A stretch of DNA of 64,000 bases. Origin: Balneolaceae bacterium (GTDB taxonomy: Bacteria; Bacteroidota; Rhodothermia; Balneolales; Balneolaceae). A program made the translations under genes and the position numbers. The first letter of the stretch is position 1; every line of letters starts with the position of its first letter. The stretch is taken from assembly GCA_020832415.1 (NCBI GenBank), contig JAFIES010000127.1, positions 21,289 to 85,288 of the forward strand, given 5' to 3'. Shown one piece after another: positions 39,698 to 49,797 of this stretch. The notes below the pieces were generated by a model that made no database searches, was not told the DNA's origin, and saw nothing but the letters and a program-made list of their open reading frames with translations.

Positions 39698-40621
39698 ATG
39701 GCAGAGAATGAAATAAATAGTCACACACTTTTTGGGCGTAAAGTACTCGCATTGCTTCGTGAAAAAGATCTCTTTTTTAATGCGTCAGCCATTACGTTTA
39801 ACCTGTTCATTTGCGCCATTCCCTTTACGCTGATCTTAATTTCCATACTCGGTTACATATTATCAACCGAAGCTGCATTCAATGAGCTGATACGATACGG
39901 CAGAGAACTCTTCCCCGCTTTCACTTTTGAATCTCAAAGCGGTGATATTTTTGAGGGCGCTGTTACAATCGAAGCACTTATAGAGCCACTGGTAGGCGTG
40001 AGACAGGTTTTTGGAATTGCCGGTCTGATTATTCTCATGGTGTTTTCTCAGGGACTTTTCCACACATTGAAACATGTTCTTTTTAAAGTATTCGATATTC
40101 AGGATCGCAAAAGCCCAACGATGGAGCTTGTATATAACTTTTTTGCCTTTGGTATTGTAGGAGGAGTCTTCATCTTTTTTACGATGTCAATTTCATTCAT
40201 ATCCTTCTTCTCATTTGATCAGTACAGCATTCCCTATACAGATATTGTTATTGAGCTTTCCTGGTTATCTGATTGGCTTACGGGATTTATTCCAACGCTC
40301 TTCACATTTATCCTGTTTTTTGCGATCTACCGATACATCAGTGAAAAACGGCTAAATAACCGTGTGGCTCTCATTGCTGCAGGATCCTATACCATTCTAT
40401 TTGAACTTGCAAAATATGGAGTTAGCATCTATCTGGAATATGCATTTACAGCTTATCAGTTTTTCTATCAGGGATATGCAGCTCTCATAATTTTGAGCAT
40501 CTGGGCGTTTTATTCAGCATTTTTGTTTGTTTTCACATCTGTGCTGGCAAGAGCTTACCAGGATGTATTTCTGGAGCAGACACCCGCTATAGAAAAAAAT
40601 CCTTATACCGCCATCTCCTGA
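39698..40621 (+). CDS. YihY/BrkB-family inner membrane protein
   Basis: A 307-residue protein with about six membrane segments (starting near 40-60, 100-125, 140-165, 185-215, 225-250, 260-285). Family landmarks include FNASAITFNLFICAIPF (the A-x-A-x-x-Y/F-x-x-x-x-P pattern), the NNRVALIAAGSYTILFELAK region and the C-terminal YAALIILSIWAFYSAFLFVF. The function is unknown; the family was once misassigned as RNase BN. It may be co-transcribed with mpg, 4 bases downstream. Confidence 0.92.
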   Translation: MAENEINSHTLFGRKVLALLREKDLFFNASAITFNLFICAIPFTLILISILGYILSTEAAFNELIRYGRELFPAFTFESQSGDIFEGAVTIEALIEPLVGVRQVFGIAGLIILMVFSQGLFHTLKHVLFKVFDIQDRKSPTMELVYNFFAFGIVGGVFIFFTMSISFISFFSFDQYSIPYTDIVIELSWLSDWLTGFIPTLFTFILFFAIYRYISEKRLNNRVALIAAGSYTILFELAKYGVSIYLEYAFTAYQFFYQGYAALIILSIWAFYSAFLFVFTSVLARAYQDVFLEQTPAIEKNPYTAIS

Positions 40622-40625
40622 TGTA

Positions 40626-41225
40626 ATGATACCTGACACCGATAAACTTTTGACCGTTTCATTTTACAGCAACCCCGATGTGGTTGATGCGAGCAGGCAA
40701 CTTCTCGGAAAAGTACTCTGCAGTAGTGTAAATGGTAGTTATACCTCCGGAATTATCATTGAAACTGAAGCTTATTGCGGCAGAGATGACAGGGCGTGCC
40801 ATGCCAATAACGGCTTGCGAACCGACAGAACAGAAGTGATGTATGGAGATCCCGGCCATGCATATATCTATCTCTGTTATGGAATCCATCATCTGTTTAA
40901 TGTGGTAACCAATAGAAACGGTCTTGCTGATGCTGTTTTGATTCGGTCTGTTCAACCCCTTGATGGTATCGACATCATTAAAGAAAGAAGAGGGAATAAA
41001 AGGATTTCAAATTTGGCAGATGGCCCCGGAAAACTAACACAAGCACTTGGTATAACCACATCACTGAATAAAACAGATCTCTCAAAACCGCCCGTTTGGA
41101 TAGAAGATCGTGAAATTTCGGTCAAGTCAGCCTATATAAACGCATCACCGAGAATTGGTGTGGATTACGCAGGCGAAGACGCCAAAAAACCCTGGAGATT
41201 TACAATCAATCCCTCCCTTTTGTGA
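40626..41225 (+). CDS. mpg: DNA-3-methyladenine glycosylase (AAG/MPG type)
   Basis: A 199-residue alkylpurine glycosylase that starts base excision repair of 3-methyladenine and hypoxanthine. Motifs: ARQLLGKVL-type start (SRQLLGKVL), IIETEAYCGRDDRACHA with the catalytic Glu, RTEVMYGDPGHAYIYLCYGI, LIRSVQPL and DGPGKLTQALGI. Complete and of usual length. It follows the YihY/BrkB gene by 4 bases. Confidence 0.96.
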   Translation: MIPDTDKLLTVSFYSNPDVVDASRQLLGKVLCSSVNGSYTSGIIIETEAYCGRDDRACHANNGLRTDRTEVMYGDPGHAYIYLCYGIHHLFNVVTNRNGLADAVLIRSVQPLDGIDIIKERRGNKRISNLADGPGKLTQALGITTSLNKTDLSKPPVWIEDREISVKSAYINASPRIGVDYAGEDAKKPWRFTINPSLL

Positions 41226-41368
41226 GTAAATAATCCTTCGTACTCTCCCCCCGCCTTCGATATTTAGCAGCACAGAATCTTTATCAAAAACGTAAACTTT
41301 TGTGAACGAAGATAAGATTGCACCTGTTAGATTCATCAATGTTAAACTAATTCAAATTCTAAAACATC

Positions 41369-41983
41369 ATGAAAAAACTCATACAAGTAACAATCGCTAC
41401 AACATTAAGCATTTTATTATCACTAAATATTGCATTCGCAACTGACAATGATGAAGCTGCAACTACATGGGAAATCGACAGATCTCACAGTGCCATCAAT
41501 TTTACAATCAATCATTTTTTCACACCGGTTGATGGATCATTCGATGACTACAGTGCAGAAGTACATTTTGACCCTGAGAACCTCGAAGCCAGCCGAATAG
41601 ATGTAACCATTCCCGTTGAAAGTGTGAATACTCGTAACGAAAGACGTGACAATCACCTTAAATCTGAAGATTTTTTCAACACTTCACAATGGTCAGATAT
41701 TCGCTTTGTGAGCCATTCAATCGAAAGCCGTGGTGACAATCAATTTGTTGCTGTAGGCGAGCTTACAATCCGTGACGTTACCAGAGAATTCGAGCTTCCA
41801 TTTGAACTTCTTGGTGTTATGGAGCATCCAATGCGTGATAATACACTGGTAGCCGGAATAGTTGCCAATGCAGAACTGATGCGATCTGACTTTGGTGTTG
41901 GCGTTGGCGACTGGGCTGCTACTGCAGTAGTTGGAGACCGTGTGAATATTCGTCTCAACCTTGAACTTCTCGCATCTAACTAA
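41369..41983 (+). CDS. YceI-family periplasmic protein
   Basis: A 204-residue exported protein: signal peptide 1-24 (LIQVTIATTLSILLSLNIAFA), then the YceI lipocalin-like barrel starting WEIDRSHSAINFTINHFFTPVDGSF, with the internal motif V-x-S-V-x-T-x-N-x-x-R-D-x-H-L-K-S-x-DFF (PVESVNTRNERRDNHLKSED, then FFNTSQW). YceI proteins bind isoprenoid-like lipids or quinones. Intrinsic terminator follows. Single-gene unit. Confidence 0.95.
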   Translation: MKKLIQVTIATTLSILLSLNIAFATDNDEAATTWEIDRSHSAINFTINHFFTPVDGSFDDYSAEVHFDPENLEASRIDVTIPVESVNTRNERRDNHLKSEDFFNTSQWSDIRFVSHSIESRGDNQFVAVGELTIRDVTREFELPFELLGVMEHPMRDNTLVAGIVANAELMRSDFGVGVGDWAATAVVGDRVNIRLNLELLASN

Positions 41984-42002
41984 ATCAATTCTCTCATCAT
42001 TT

Positions 42003-42035
42003 AAAAGCCATAATCTTTGACGGAGTATGGCTTTT
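42003..42035 (+). terminator. Rho-independent terminator after the YceI gene
   Basis: AAAAGCCATA (42003-42012) pairs with TATGGCTTTT (42026-42035) around a 13-base loop, followed by TTCTTTTT. It begins 20 bases after the YceI stop codon. Confidence 0.85.
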
Positions 42036-42112
42036 TCTTTTTATAAAATCCGGCTCACACTTTTGCTCATCAAGCCTTATATTTACAATCCAAACTTAAA
42101 GACATACGCTTC

Positions 42113-42676
42113 ATGAAGAAAAATACTGTACTGATTATTACCGGATTTATTGTTTTTGCAGCACTTTCGCGCTTGTTGCCACACGCTTACAATTTCACTC
42201 CGTTGGGTGCAATTGCTCTATTTGGCGCTGCATATTTTACAGATAAAAAGTGGGCTCTTCTGGTTCCGGTAATCGCACTTTTTGTGAGCGACCTGCTGTT
42301 GAATAACATTATGTACAGTGCCTACTATGATGGTTTTACATGGCTTACAAGTGGCTTTATTTATCTTTACGGAAGCATTGCGCTGATCGTTGTACTTGGA
42401 TACTATCTGCTCAAAAAAGTTACCATCGGCCGCGTTTTGGGCGGAGCAATCGGGGCATCAGTAATATTCTACCTTGTAAGCAATTTCGGTGTATGGATTC
42501 ACAGCCCCATGTACCCGCTTACACTCGAAGGGTTAGCCATGTGCTACACAGCAGCCATTCCATTTTTCCACAACACACTTGCCGGTAATGTGCTCTACTC
42601 AGCTGTACTATTTGGCGGCTATGAGTGGCTAAAGTATCAGTATCCGCAGCTGCAGCCTGTTCATGTAAACTCCTGA
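42113..42676 (+). CDS. DUF6580-family membrane protein
   Basis: A 187-residue protein with about five membrane segments. Landmarks are ALSRLLPHAYNFTPLGAIAL and FGAAYFTDKKWALLVPVIAL, then FVSDLLLNN, and SNFGVWIHSPMYPLTLEGLA with MCYTAAIPFFHNTLAGNVLY. The family looks like substrate-binding components of small-molecule uptake systems, but no ATPase or transmembrane partner is adjacent. No riboswitch is visible upstream. The substrate is unknown. Confidence 0.88.
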   Translation: MKKNTVLIITGFIVFAALSRLLPHAYNFTPLGAIALFGAAYFTDKKWALLVPVIALFVSDLLLNNIMYSAYYDGFTWLTSGFIYLYGSIALIVVLGYYLLKKVTIGRVLGGAIGASVIFYLVSNFGVWIHSPMYPLTLEGLAMCYTAAIPFFHNTLAGNVLYSAVLFGGYEWLKYQYPQLQPVHVNS

Positions 42677-42697
42677 TTTCACTAAGAGCCTGAATTC

Positions 42698-43420
42698 GTG
42701 AAAAAACGAATGATTATAATTGGTGCCACATCCGGCATCGGGGCATCTCTGGCACAACAAGCCATTCGTAAGGGATATATTGTAGCTGGTACCGGGCGCA
42801 GGAAAGAGCGCCTCATTTCAATGAAAGAAGAACTTGGCGAGAACTTCTGCTTTCGGCAAATGGATGTAACAGATTTTCAAGACTCAACAGAAAAGTTACA
42901 TTCTTTGATCGATGAGATGGGTGGAATGGATATCATCGTGTTGAATGCAGGTATTGCCAATGCGCCTGCCTCTTCCATTGTTTCGATGGAACAAGCAATT
43001 GTTGATGTTAACGTAAAGGGATTTGTTCAGCTTTTTGGCGAAGCTTTTCAATACTTCAGAAAAACCGGGAAGGGCCACATTGTAGGCATATCATCTATTG
43101 CGGGATTGTTTGGATCAGCAAGGAATGCCCCTTATGCTGCATCAAAGGCATATATTTCAACGTTTATGCAGGCCTACAGAAATCGTTGCTATACATCGAA
43201 TATTGACATTACCATAACAGACTGCAAACCAGGGTTTGTTGAGAGCGAAATGACGGAAGGGAAAAAAGGGATGTTCTGGGTAGCCGATACAGAAAAAGCG
43301 GTTAAACAGATGTTGATCGACATTGAAAAGAGAAAGGCCTACTCCTATGTTACCCGTCGATGGAGGCTCATCGCCTGGCTGATAAAACTTACACCAAACT
43401 GGCTTTTGGAACGGGTGTAA
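42698..43420 (+). CDS. Short-chain dehydrogenase/reductase (GTG start)
   Basis: A 240-residue SDR: GATSGIG at 9-15, NAG at 83-85, SS at 132-133, Tyr146 and Lys150 (YAASK). The start codon is GTG at 42698; an in-frame ATG at 42710 would remove four residues, and either keeps the fold. It follows the DUF6580 gene by 21 bases, possibly in one transcript. The substrate is unknown. Confidence 0.92.
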   Translation: MKKRMIIIGATSGIGASLAQQAIRKGYIVAGTGRRKERLISMKEELGENFCFRQMDVTDFQDSTEKLHSLIDEMGGMDIIVLNAGIANAPASSIVSMEQAIVDVNVKGFVQLFGEAFQYFRKTGKGHIVGISSIAGLFGSARNAPYAASKAYISTFMQAYRNRCYTSNIDITITDCKPGFVESEMTEGKKGMFWVADTEKAVKQMLIDIEKRKAYSYVTRRWRLIAWLIKLTPNWLLERV

Positions 43421-43575
43421 ACTTCACAAAAACAGATAGAGTAACAAGAGGATAAACGGGAGAGTGAATATCCAGTTGCCTTTGTAATATGATTGATAAT
43501 TGCTGTCCATTTGATCCTTTTTTCAGTAATACCAAATAAGACCTGTTTTTGTTCCAAATCACACTCAGAAAACAT

Positions 43576-45117
43576 CTAACCAAGCCATCCTTCACGATCA
43601 AGACTGCGATATTGAATCGCTTCTGCTATATGATTTGACAGTATAGACTCGCACGAATCCAGGTCAGCGATGGTTCTGGATACTTTCAGAATCCTGTCGA
43701 ATGCCCGAGCTGACAAGCCAAGCGAGTTCATAGCTTTTTTCAGCATAGTCTCACCGGCTTCATCAATCTTACATATTTTTCGTGCAAGCTTTGTGTTCAT
43801 TTGAGCATTGCAATAAACACCACTTATCCCCATAAACCGACGATCCTGTATTTCACGCGCTTCAATTACCCGTTTTCTGATGTCAGCCGAGCTCTCTCCT
43901 TTACTTTTTGCTGAAAGCTCATCAAAGCCAACTTTGTCTACATCAATATGAAGGTCGATCCGGTCGAGAAGTGGTCCGCTGATTTTACTGAGATATCGCT
44001 GCATCTGGATATTTGTGGATCCGTGCTCATCAGATGGATCGTACCAATCGCCGGTGGGTGATGGATTCATCGACGCTACCAGCATAATTCTGCTGGGATA
44101 ATTTACACTCATTCGCGCCCTGGAAATACTTACCGAGACATCTTCAAGAGGCTGGCGCATCACTTCAAGAGCGCTGCGTTTAAACTCAGGCAGTTCATCC
44201 AAAAACAGTACTCCGTTGTGAGCCATGGATATTTCACCGGGCATAGGGATACTCCCGCCGCCAACAAGTGCTACATCAGATACGGTGTGATGCGGGCTTC
44301 GGAATGGGCGGTTGGTAACCAGTGATCTCCCCGGTTCTACAAGCCCGGCCACAGAGTGAATTTTAGTGGTTTCAAGAGCTTCATCGAGTGTAAGCGGAGG
44401 CAAAATTGTAGGAATTCTGCGCGCCATCATGGTTTTACCCGAGCCTGGTGGCCCGACCATAATTACATTATGTCCACCCGCTGCAGCTACTTCAAGGGCA
44501 CGTTTTACATTTTCCTGGCCACGGACATCTTCAAAATCGAGAATTTCGGCCTCTCCGTTGTGGTGAAACAGAGATTTTAGATCGATACGTATGGGATCGA
44601 GAATGCTTTCATCGTGCAGCCACTCCATCACCTGTTGCAGATCTTCAAATGCAATCACCCGGATACCATCCACTACGGCTGCTTCAGCGCCATTTTTTTC
44701 AGGAACCAATACATATTCCAATCCTCGATTCCGGGCCTCTACGGTCATCGGGAGTACACCTTTTACCGGGCGCAATTTCCCATCCAGTGCGAGCTCGCCA
44801 AGAATAAGTGATTTTCCGAGTTTATCGGTTTCAATCTGTCCGGAAACTGCAAGTAAACTGACAGCGATCGGCAAATCAAAGGCACTTCCCTCTTTTGGCA
44901 GATCGGCAGGTGCAAGGTTCACGGTAATTTTTCCCCGCGGAAAGTGAGCACCCGCATTTTTAAGTGCCGCATCTATTCGGTCTTTTGATTCGCTCACGGC
45001 ACGATCGGGCAGGCCCACCAAAAAATATTTTGGCACACCGCCGCTCATATTTACTTCAACTTCTATTAATCTTGCATCAACACCAATGGTAGATGCACAA
45101 AATACTCTCGAAAGCAT
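43576..45117 (-). CDS. YifB/ComM-like Mg-chelatase-family ATPase
   Basis: A 513-residue AAA+ protein with an N-terminal Lon-like domain (about 1-180, AVSESKDRIDAALKNAG and LAPADLPKEGSAFDLPIA), Walker A GPPGSGKT (222-229), Walker B LFLDELPEF and the C-terminal Mg-chelatase-like domain. In bacteria ComM is a hexameric helicase promoting branch migration during recombination and natural transformation. The gene is complete. Confidence 0.95.
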   Translation of the reverse strand: MLSRVFCASTIGVDARLIEVEVNMSGGVPKYFLVGLPDRAVSESKDRIDAALKNAGAHFPRGKITVNLAPADLPKEGSAFDLPIAVSLLAVSGQIETDKLGKSLILGELALDGKLRPVKGVLPMTVEARNRGLEYVLVPEKNGAEAAVVDGIRVIAFEDLQQVMEWLHDESILDPIRIDLKSLFHHNGEAEILDFEDVRGQENVKRALEVAAAGGHNVIMVGPPGSGKTMMARRIPTILPPLTLDEALETTKIHSVAGLVEPGRSLVTNRPFRSPHHTVSDVALVGGGSIPMPGEISMAHNGVLFLDELPEFKRSALEVMRQPLEDVSVSISRARMSVNYPSRIMLVASMNPSPTGDWYDPSDEHGSTNIQMQRYLSKISGPLLDRIDLHIDVDKVGFDELSAKSKGESSADIRKRVIEAREIQDRRFMGISGVYCNAQMNTKLARKICKIDEAGETMLKKAMNSLGLSARAFDRILKVSRTIADLDSCESILSNHIAEAIQYRSLDREGWLG

Positions 45118-45210
45118 AATTCTATCCGTATCTTTTAATAAGGTCTTCTCGTAGTATGAACCGGAATAAGGCTATTCCTTACAGAAATTTTTCAAAAAAA
45201 GTTAAAAATC

Positions 45211-45603
45211 ATGGAAACTTCAGATAAAACCATTCTTCAGGAGATCAGCGGAACCCTTGAAGAGATCATTGCCCAGGTAAAAAAATTGATTAAAGAAGGG
45301 AATGCGCGCCGTGTTTATATCAAAAACAAGAGCGGAAAAACGTTGTTTGAAAGCCAGCTTACAATAGGCGCAGCGGGTGCTGCTTTTTTTGTGATTTATG
45401 CACCAATACTTACAGCACTCACCACAATTATACTCATGGCAAATGATGTAACCGTACTTGTGGAGCGAGAAATGACCCCGGAAGAGAAAGAGGATGAATA
45501 TGAAGTGGAAGCAGAAATCATCGAGATTAAGGATGAGGACGATGAAGAGAGTGAAGTGAAAAAAGAGACGGATAAAACCGTTGGTAAAAAAGGAGAGCAG
45601 TAA
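45211..45603 (+). CDS. DUF4342-domain protein
   Basis: A 130-residue protein. The DUF4342 core (about 12-85) has VKKLIKEGNARRVYIKNKSG, a hydrophobic segment (GAAGAAFFVIYAPILTALTT) that may insert in the membrane, and NDVTVLVERE. An acidic and lysine-rich tail (about 90-130) follows. Function is unknown; such proteins tend to occur with envelope stress genes. Intact. Confidence 0.85.
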   Translation: METSDKTILQEISGTLEEIIAQVKKLIKEGNARRVYIKNKSGKTLFESQLTIGAAGAAFFVIYAPILTALTTIILMANDVTVLVEREMTPEEKEDEYEVEAEIIEIKDEDDEESEVKKETDKTVGKKGEQ

Positions 45604-45665
45604 TTTAATTATCGGACAGATACCCTTCTCAGAATATCTGTCCGAATTTGAAAACGTCTATATTT

Positions 45666-46643
45666 CTACTTCCAGTGAGCCTGGGCAATAGCTTCTTCAC
45701 TTTCATGATCAGCTAAAAACCGTTCAGCATCCAGTGCAGCGCGGCAACCGGTACCTGCAGCAGTAACTGCCTGTCTGTAAACCGCATCCATCGCGTCGCC
45801 ACAGGCAAATACTCCGGGCAGATCTGTTTTGGTAGACTGGCCTTTGGTCTGTATATAACCCACATCATCCATGGTGAGCACACCTTTGAATAGATCGGTG
45901 TTTGGCTTGTGGCCAATGGCAATAAACACTCCAGTTACATCTTCGAGAACCGAAACTTCTTCAGTTTTTTTGTTTTTCACCTTCACACCCTGAACAACGT
46001 TATCTCCGAGAACTTCCTGAAGTTCAGAATCCCACATGAACTCAATCTTTTCATTTTCAAATGCCCGGTTTTGCATCGCTTTGGAAGCCCTGAGTTCATC
46101 GCGGCGGTGTATCACGGTAACTTTACTTGCAAATTTGGTTAGGAAAAGCGCCTCTTCCATGGCCGTATCGCCACCACCAACAATAACAACATGCTCATTC
46201 CGGAAAAATGCTCCATCACATGTAGCACATGCACTTACTCCTTTTCCTCGCAAGCGCTGTTCACTTGGAAGGTCCAACCAAATTGCAGATGCACCTGTGG
46301 AGATTATAATAGTCTTCGCAAAGATAGTTGTTTCTTCATCAACGGTTAATTTATAGGGGCGTTTTTCAAAATCGATATCTGTTACATATCCATACCGGCA
46401 ATCGGCTCCAAATCTTTCGGCCTGCTTTCTGAAATCTTCCATCATTTTGGGCCCCATTACGCCGTCGGGGTACCCCGGAAAATTCTCTACATCCGTTGTT
46501 TGCATTAACTGCCCGCCCGGTTCGGGGCCTTCAAATACTATCGGATTCAGATCTGCCCTGGCAGCGTACAGTGCTGCTGTTAAACCGGCAGGACCACTTC
46601 CAATAATTACTACATCAAATGTTTTTTCTGCTATATCGTCCAT
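45666..46643 (-). CDS. trxB: Thioredoxin-disulfide reductase
   Basis: A 325-residue NADPH-dependent flavoprotein. FAD motif GSGPAGL at 15-21, redox pair Cys138-Ala-Thr-Cys141 ([10 protein letters not shown]), NADPH motif [13 protein letters not shown], and the C-terminal CGDAMD flavin motif. It keeps thioredoxin reduced. Length and motif order are standard. Confidence 0.97.
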   Translation of the reverse strand: MDDIAEKTFDVVIIGSGPAGLTAALYAARADLNPIVFEGPEPGGQLMQTTDVENFPGYPDGVMGPKMMEDFRKQAERFGADCRYGYVTDIDFEKRPYKLTVDEETTIFAKTIIISTGASAIWLDLPSEQRLRGKGVSACATCDGAFFRNEHVVIVGGGDTAMEEALFLTKFASKVTVIHRRDELRASKAMQNRAFENEKIEFMWDSELQEVLGDNVVQGVKVKNKKTEEVSVLEDVTGVFIAIGHKPNTDLFKGVLTMDDVGYIQTKGQSTKTDLPGVFACGDAMDAVYRQAVTAAGTGCRAALDAERFLADHESEEAIAQAHWK

Positions 46644-46815
46644 GTTATCTTAAAATTTCTTTTATGTTTATTTACTCTGAATGTAAGGAATATTAGAGCA
46701 CTTTTTGGTCAATAATCTCTATCAATTCCATAACTGAAGTATTAATTCTTTGATACTTTAAAATTAAAAACGCTTCCAACTTGTATGAGAAGTTGCAAAA
46801 ACCACAAAATTCGCT

Positions 46816-47979
46816 ATGTTTACGCAAAGCATGAGAATGGAGGATACATTGAAAGTTGGAGTTTGCAAAGAATTAGCCAAAGGTGAAGCGCGCGTAGCCC
46901 TTACCCCGGAAGGAGTTGAAAAATTAATTTCGCTTGGTTTAAGTGTAAAAATTGAAACCGGTGCGGGATTACTTTCCAGTTATTCCGATGATGATTACTC
47001 AGCGGCCGGAGCAGTTATCGATAAAAAGAGACAATCTGTTCTGGCCGATTGCGATTTGTTACTGGCCGTTCAGGCACCGGATGCTGACACCATCAAACAG
47101 CTTAAATCAGGCACTCTTCTTGTATCATTTATCTGGCCGCTGCAGAACAGGGAGTATGTTGATTTACTGATGAAGCAGCAGGTATCAGCATTAGCGATGG
47201 ACACCATTCCGCGTATAAGCCGGGCACAGTCGATGGATGCACTCTCTTCAATGAGTAACATTGCAGGGTACAAAGCTGCTCTCCTCGGAGCCGGTAATCT
47301 GGATAAATATCTGCCTATGATGATGACCGCTGCAGGCACCATTCCTCCGGCAAAAGTACTTGTACTCGGAGCGGGTGTGGCCGGTCTGCAGGCAATTGCC
47401 ACTGCAAAACGGCTTGGCGCTGTTGTGGAAGCGTTTGATGTGCGCCCGGTAGTAAAAGAGCAGGTGGAAAGCCTTGGTGCCAAATTCGTAGAAGTGCCCA
47501 TCGAAGAGGATAACACCGAATCAAAAGGTGGTTATGCGAAGGAATTATCTGACCGAAATAAGGAAAAACAGCGTGAAGTAATCCACGAGCATGTTAAAAA
47601 ATCGGACATTGTGATAACCACTGCACTTATTCCCGGCAGGCCAGCACCCCTGTTGATCACAAAAGCGATGGTGGAAGATATGAAAGCCGGTTCAGTAATT
47701 GTGGATATTGCGGCCGAACAGGGTGGTAATTGTGAGGTAACCAAGCCCGGTGAAACGTATCATCACCATGGTGTTGTTGTGATGGGGCCACTGAATATTC
47801 CTTCTACACTTGCTTTCCACGCAAGCAAGCTGTACTCAAAAAATATTCTTTCCCTGCTATCACTATTGGTTAAAGACGGGATGGCAAATCTCGATTTTGA
47901 CGATGAAATTATTGCAAATGCTACCGTAACACATCACGGTGAATTGATATCACCCTTTGTGAAAGAGAATTTGAAATAA
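46816..47979 (+). CDS. pntA: NAD(P) transhydrogenase alpha subunit, domain I (PntAA)
   Basis: A 387-residue soluble NAD(H)-binding subunit of the proton-translocating transhydrogenase. Start near KVGVCKELAKGEARVALTPE, the mobile R-Q-D loop IPRISRAQSMDALSSMSNIA, Rossmann VLGAGVAGLQAIATAKRLGA and C-terminal GVVVMGPLNIPSTLAFHASK. Alternative in-frame ATGs at 46831 and 46837 exist. The alpha subunit is split from its membrane part, as in many bacteria. First gene of a three-gene pnt operon. Confidence 0.96.
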   Translation: MFTQSMRMEDTLKVGVCKELAKGEARVALTPEGVEKLISLGLSVKIETGAGLLSSYSDDDYSAAGAVIDKKRQSVLADCDLLLAVQAPDADTIKQLKSGTLLVSFIWPLQNREYVDLLMKQQVSALAMDTIPRISRAQSMDALSSMSNIAGYKAALLGAGNLDKYLPMMMTAAGTIPPAKVLVLGAGVAGLQAIATAKRLGAVVEAFDVRPVVKEQVESLGAKFVEVPIEEDNTESKGGYAKELSDRNKEKQREVIHEHVKKSDIVITTALIPGRPAPLLITKAMVEDMKAGSVIVDIAAEQGGNCEVTKPGETYHHHGVVVMGPLNIPSTLAFHASKLYSKNILSLLSLLVKDGMANLDFDDEIIANATVTHHGELISPFVKENLK

Positions 47980-48059
47980 AGTTTCACTTAAAATATGGCT
48001 TGGATTAATCAGGCCAATGTAATCCAAATTTATCAGACTCTAACTCACTACCTGCAACC

Positions 48060-48350
48060 ATGGAAGATCTCATTTTCAATCTTTTCATATTTGTTCTTGC
48101 CTCGTTTGTTGGCTTCGAACTGATATCAAAAGTACCACCAACACTCCACACACCCCTGATGTCGGGTGCAAACGCTATTTCCGGTATCACACTGATCGGT
48201 GCTCTGATTATTGCAGGCGGTCCGGAAAGTGTCTATGCCCAGTGGATTGGCTTTGCAGCCATTATTTTTGCTACGATTAATGTGGTTGGCGGATTTATGG
48301 TTACCGACCGAATGCTGGAGATGTTCAAAAAAAAGGAGGATGATAAATGA
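48060..48350 (+). CDS. NAD(P) transhydrogenase alpha subunit, membrane part (PntAB)
   Basis: A 96-residue membrane subunit with three membrane helices (FIFVLASFVGFELISKVPPT, ISGITLIGALIIAGG, WIGFAAIIFATINVVGGF). HTPLMSGANAISGIT is the family signature. It is encoded 80 bases after the alpha domain I gene and overlaps pntB (ATGA), as expected for the split three-subunit form. Confidence 0.96.
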   Translation: MEDLIFNLFIFVLASFVGFELISKVPPTLHTPLMSGANAISGITLIGALIIAGGPESVYAQWIGFAAIIFATINVVGGFMVTDRMLEMFKKKEDDK

Positions 48351-49765
48351 GCCAGTTCCTCCCTGAATTTTTACAGGCTTATATACCAAGTACCATACAG
48401 CTGATTTATCTGGTAGCTACCGGCTTTTTTATAGTAGGTATCAAGCGCCTTGGGTCACCAGCAACTGCTCGTTCCGGCAACCAGCTGGCTTCTTTTGGTA
48501 TGCTGATGGGCGTAGTAGTTACACTTTTCGACAGAGAAATTATAAGTTTTGAATTTATAATTGCCGGTGTTGTAATCGGTGCTTTGATTGGGGCTTTTGC
48601 TGCAAAAAAAGTGCAGATGACTGCCATGCCCGAAATGGTTGCCATTTTCAACGGTTTTGGTGGCGGTGCCTCAGCGCTTGTGGCATGGGGTGAATTTACC
48701 CGCCTTGACCCTGCCCTTTTTGAAACACAGGCCCTGGTAACCACCGGGCTCAGTATTCTCATCGGTTCCATCACATTCACCGGCAGTTTTATCGCTTTTG
48801 GCAAGCTGAAAGGATTTATCCATGGCGGGCGGATTGCTCTTCCGGGCCAAAACATTATAAACCTTGTGCTAACTTTTATCGCGCTGGGACTTGTGGGATG
48901 GTTTACAATCGACCCTGAATATCAGCTTGTTTTCTGGGCTCTATTTGGGCTGGCTCTGCTGATTGGTGTGTTTACCGTACTGCCAATTGGCGGTGCCGAT
49001 ATGCCTGTCGTAATCTCCCTGCTCAACTCCTACTCAGGTATTGCCGCATCCATGGCCGGTTTCGTACTTGGTAACAATCTGCTCATTATCAGTGGTGCAT
49101 TGGTTGGAGCAGCCGGTTTGATACTCACCAATATCATGTGTAAAGCGATGAACAGAACGTTAGGCAATGTTCTTTTTGGTGCTTTTGGAGGTTCGGATGA
49201 TCCTGCTCAAACCGGTGTTTCAGGTGATAAAAGCATACAACAAACATTTGCTGACGATGCAGCCATTCAATGCGCCTACGCCAAAAAGGTTGTTGTGGCT
49301 CCCGGTTATGGCCTTGCCGTTGCGCAGGCTCAGCACGTGCTAAAAGAAGTAGCCAATCTATTGGAAGAGCGCGGAGTAACCGTAAAGTATGGTATTCATC
49401 CGGTTGCAGGACGAATGCCCGGCCACATGAATGTACTCCTTGCAGAAGCAGATGTACCGTATGATCACCTCTATGATATGGACCAGATCAATCCTGAGTT
49501 TGCCTCAACCGATGTAGTATTGATTATCGGGGCGAATGATGTGGTGAATCCGGCTGCAAAAACAACTCCGGGAAGCCCGATCTATGGCATGCCTATCTTA
49601 AATGTTGATGATGCTAAGCGTACCATTGTTTTCAAACGAAGTATGAGCACAGGTTATGCCGGAATTGAAAACGATCTGTTTTACAGTGATAAAAACCAGA
49701 TGTTTTTTGGTGATGCGAAAAAATCACTTCAGGAACTGGCAACTGCAATTAAAGAGCTGGACTGA
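48347..49765 (+). CDS. pntB: NAD(P) transhydrogenase beta subunit
   Basis: A 472-residue subunit with about nine membrane helices forming the proton channel (about 1-265) and a C-terminal NADP(H)-binding domain III (VVVAPGYGLAVAQAQHVLKE, GIHPVAGRMPGHMNVLLAEA, IGANDVVNPAA and FKRSMSTGYAGIENDLFY). Together the subunits use the proton gradient to make NADPH from NADH, which supports TrxB-type reductive pathways. Confidence 0.97.
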   Translation: MSQFLPEFLQAYIPSTIQLIYLVATGFFIVGIKRLGSPATARSGNQLASFGMLMGVVVTLFDREIISFEFIIAGVVIGALIGAFAAKKVQMTAMPEMVAIFNGFGGGASALVAWGEFTRLDPALFETQALVTTGLSILIGSITFTGSFIAFGKLKGFIHGGRIALPGQNIINLVLTFIALGLVGWFTIDPEYQLVFWALFGLALLIGVFTVLPIGGADMPVVISLLNSYSGIAASMAGFVLGNNLLIISGALVGAAGLILTNIMCKAMNRTLGNVLFGAFGGSDDPAQTGVSGDKSIQQTFADDAAIQCAYAKKVVVAPGYGLAVAQAQHVLKEVANLLEERGVTVKYGIHPVAGRMPGHMNVLLAEADVPYDHLYDMDQINPEFASTDVVLIIGANDVVNPAAKTTPGSPIYGMPILNVDDAKRTIVFKRSMSTGYAGIENDLFYSDKNQMFFGDAKKSLQELATAIKELD

Positions 49766-49797
49766 TACAATCATGTCTGTTCTTCAGCACCATTAAA

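Noticed and set aside
40626-40652. Frameshift or fusion between the BrkB-like and mpg genes
   Set aside because: Each gene has complete family ends and separate start and stop, 4 bases apart.
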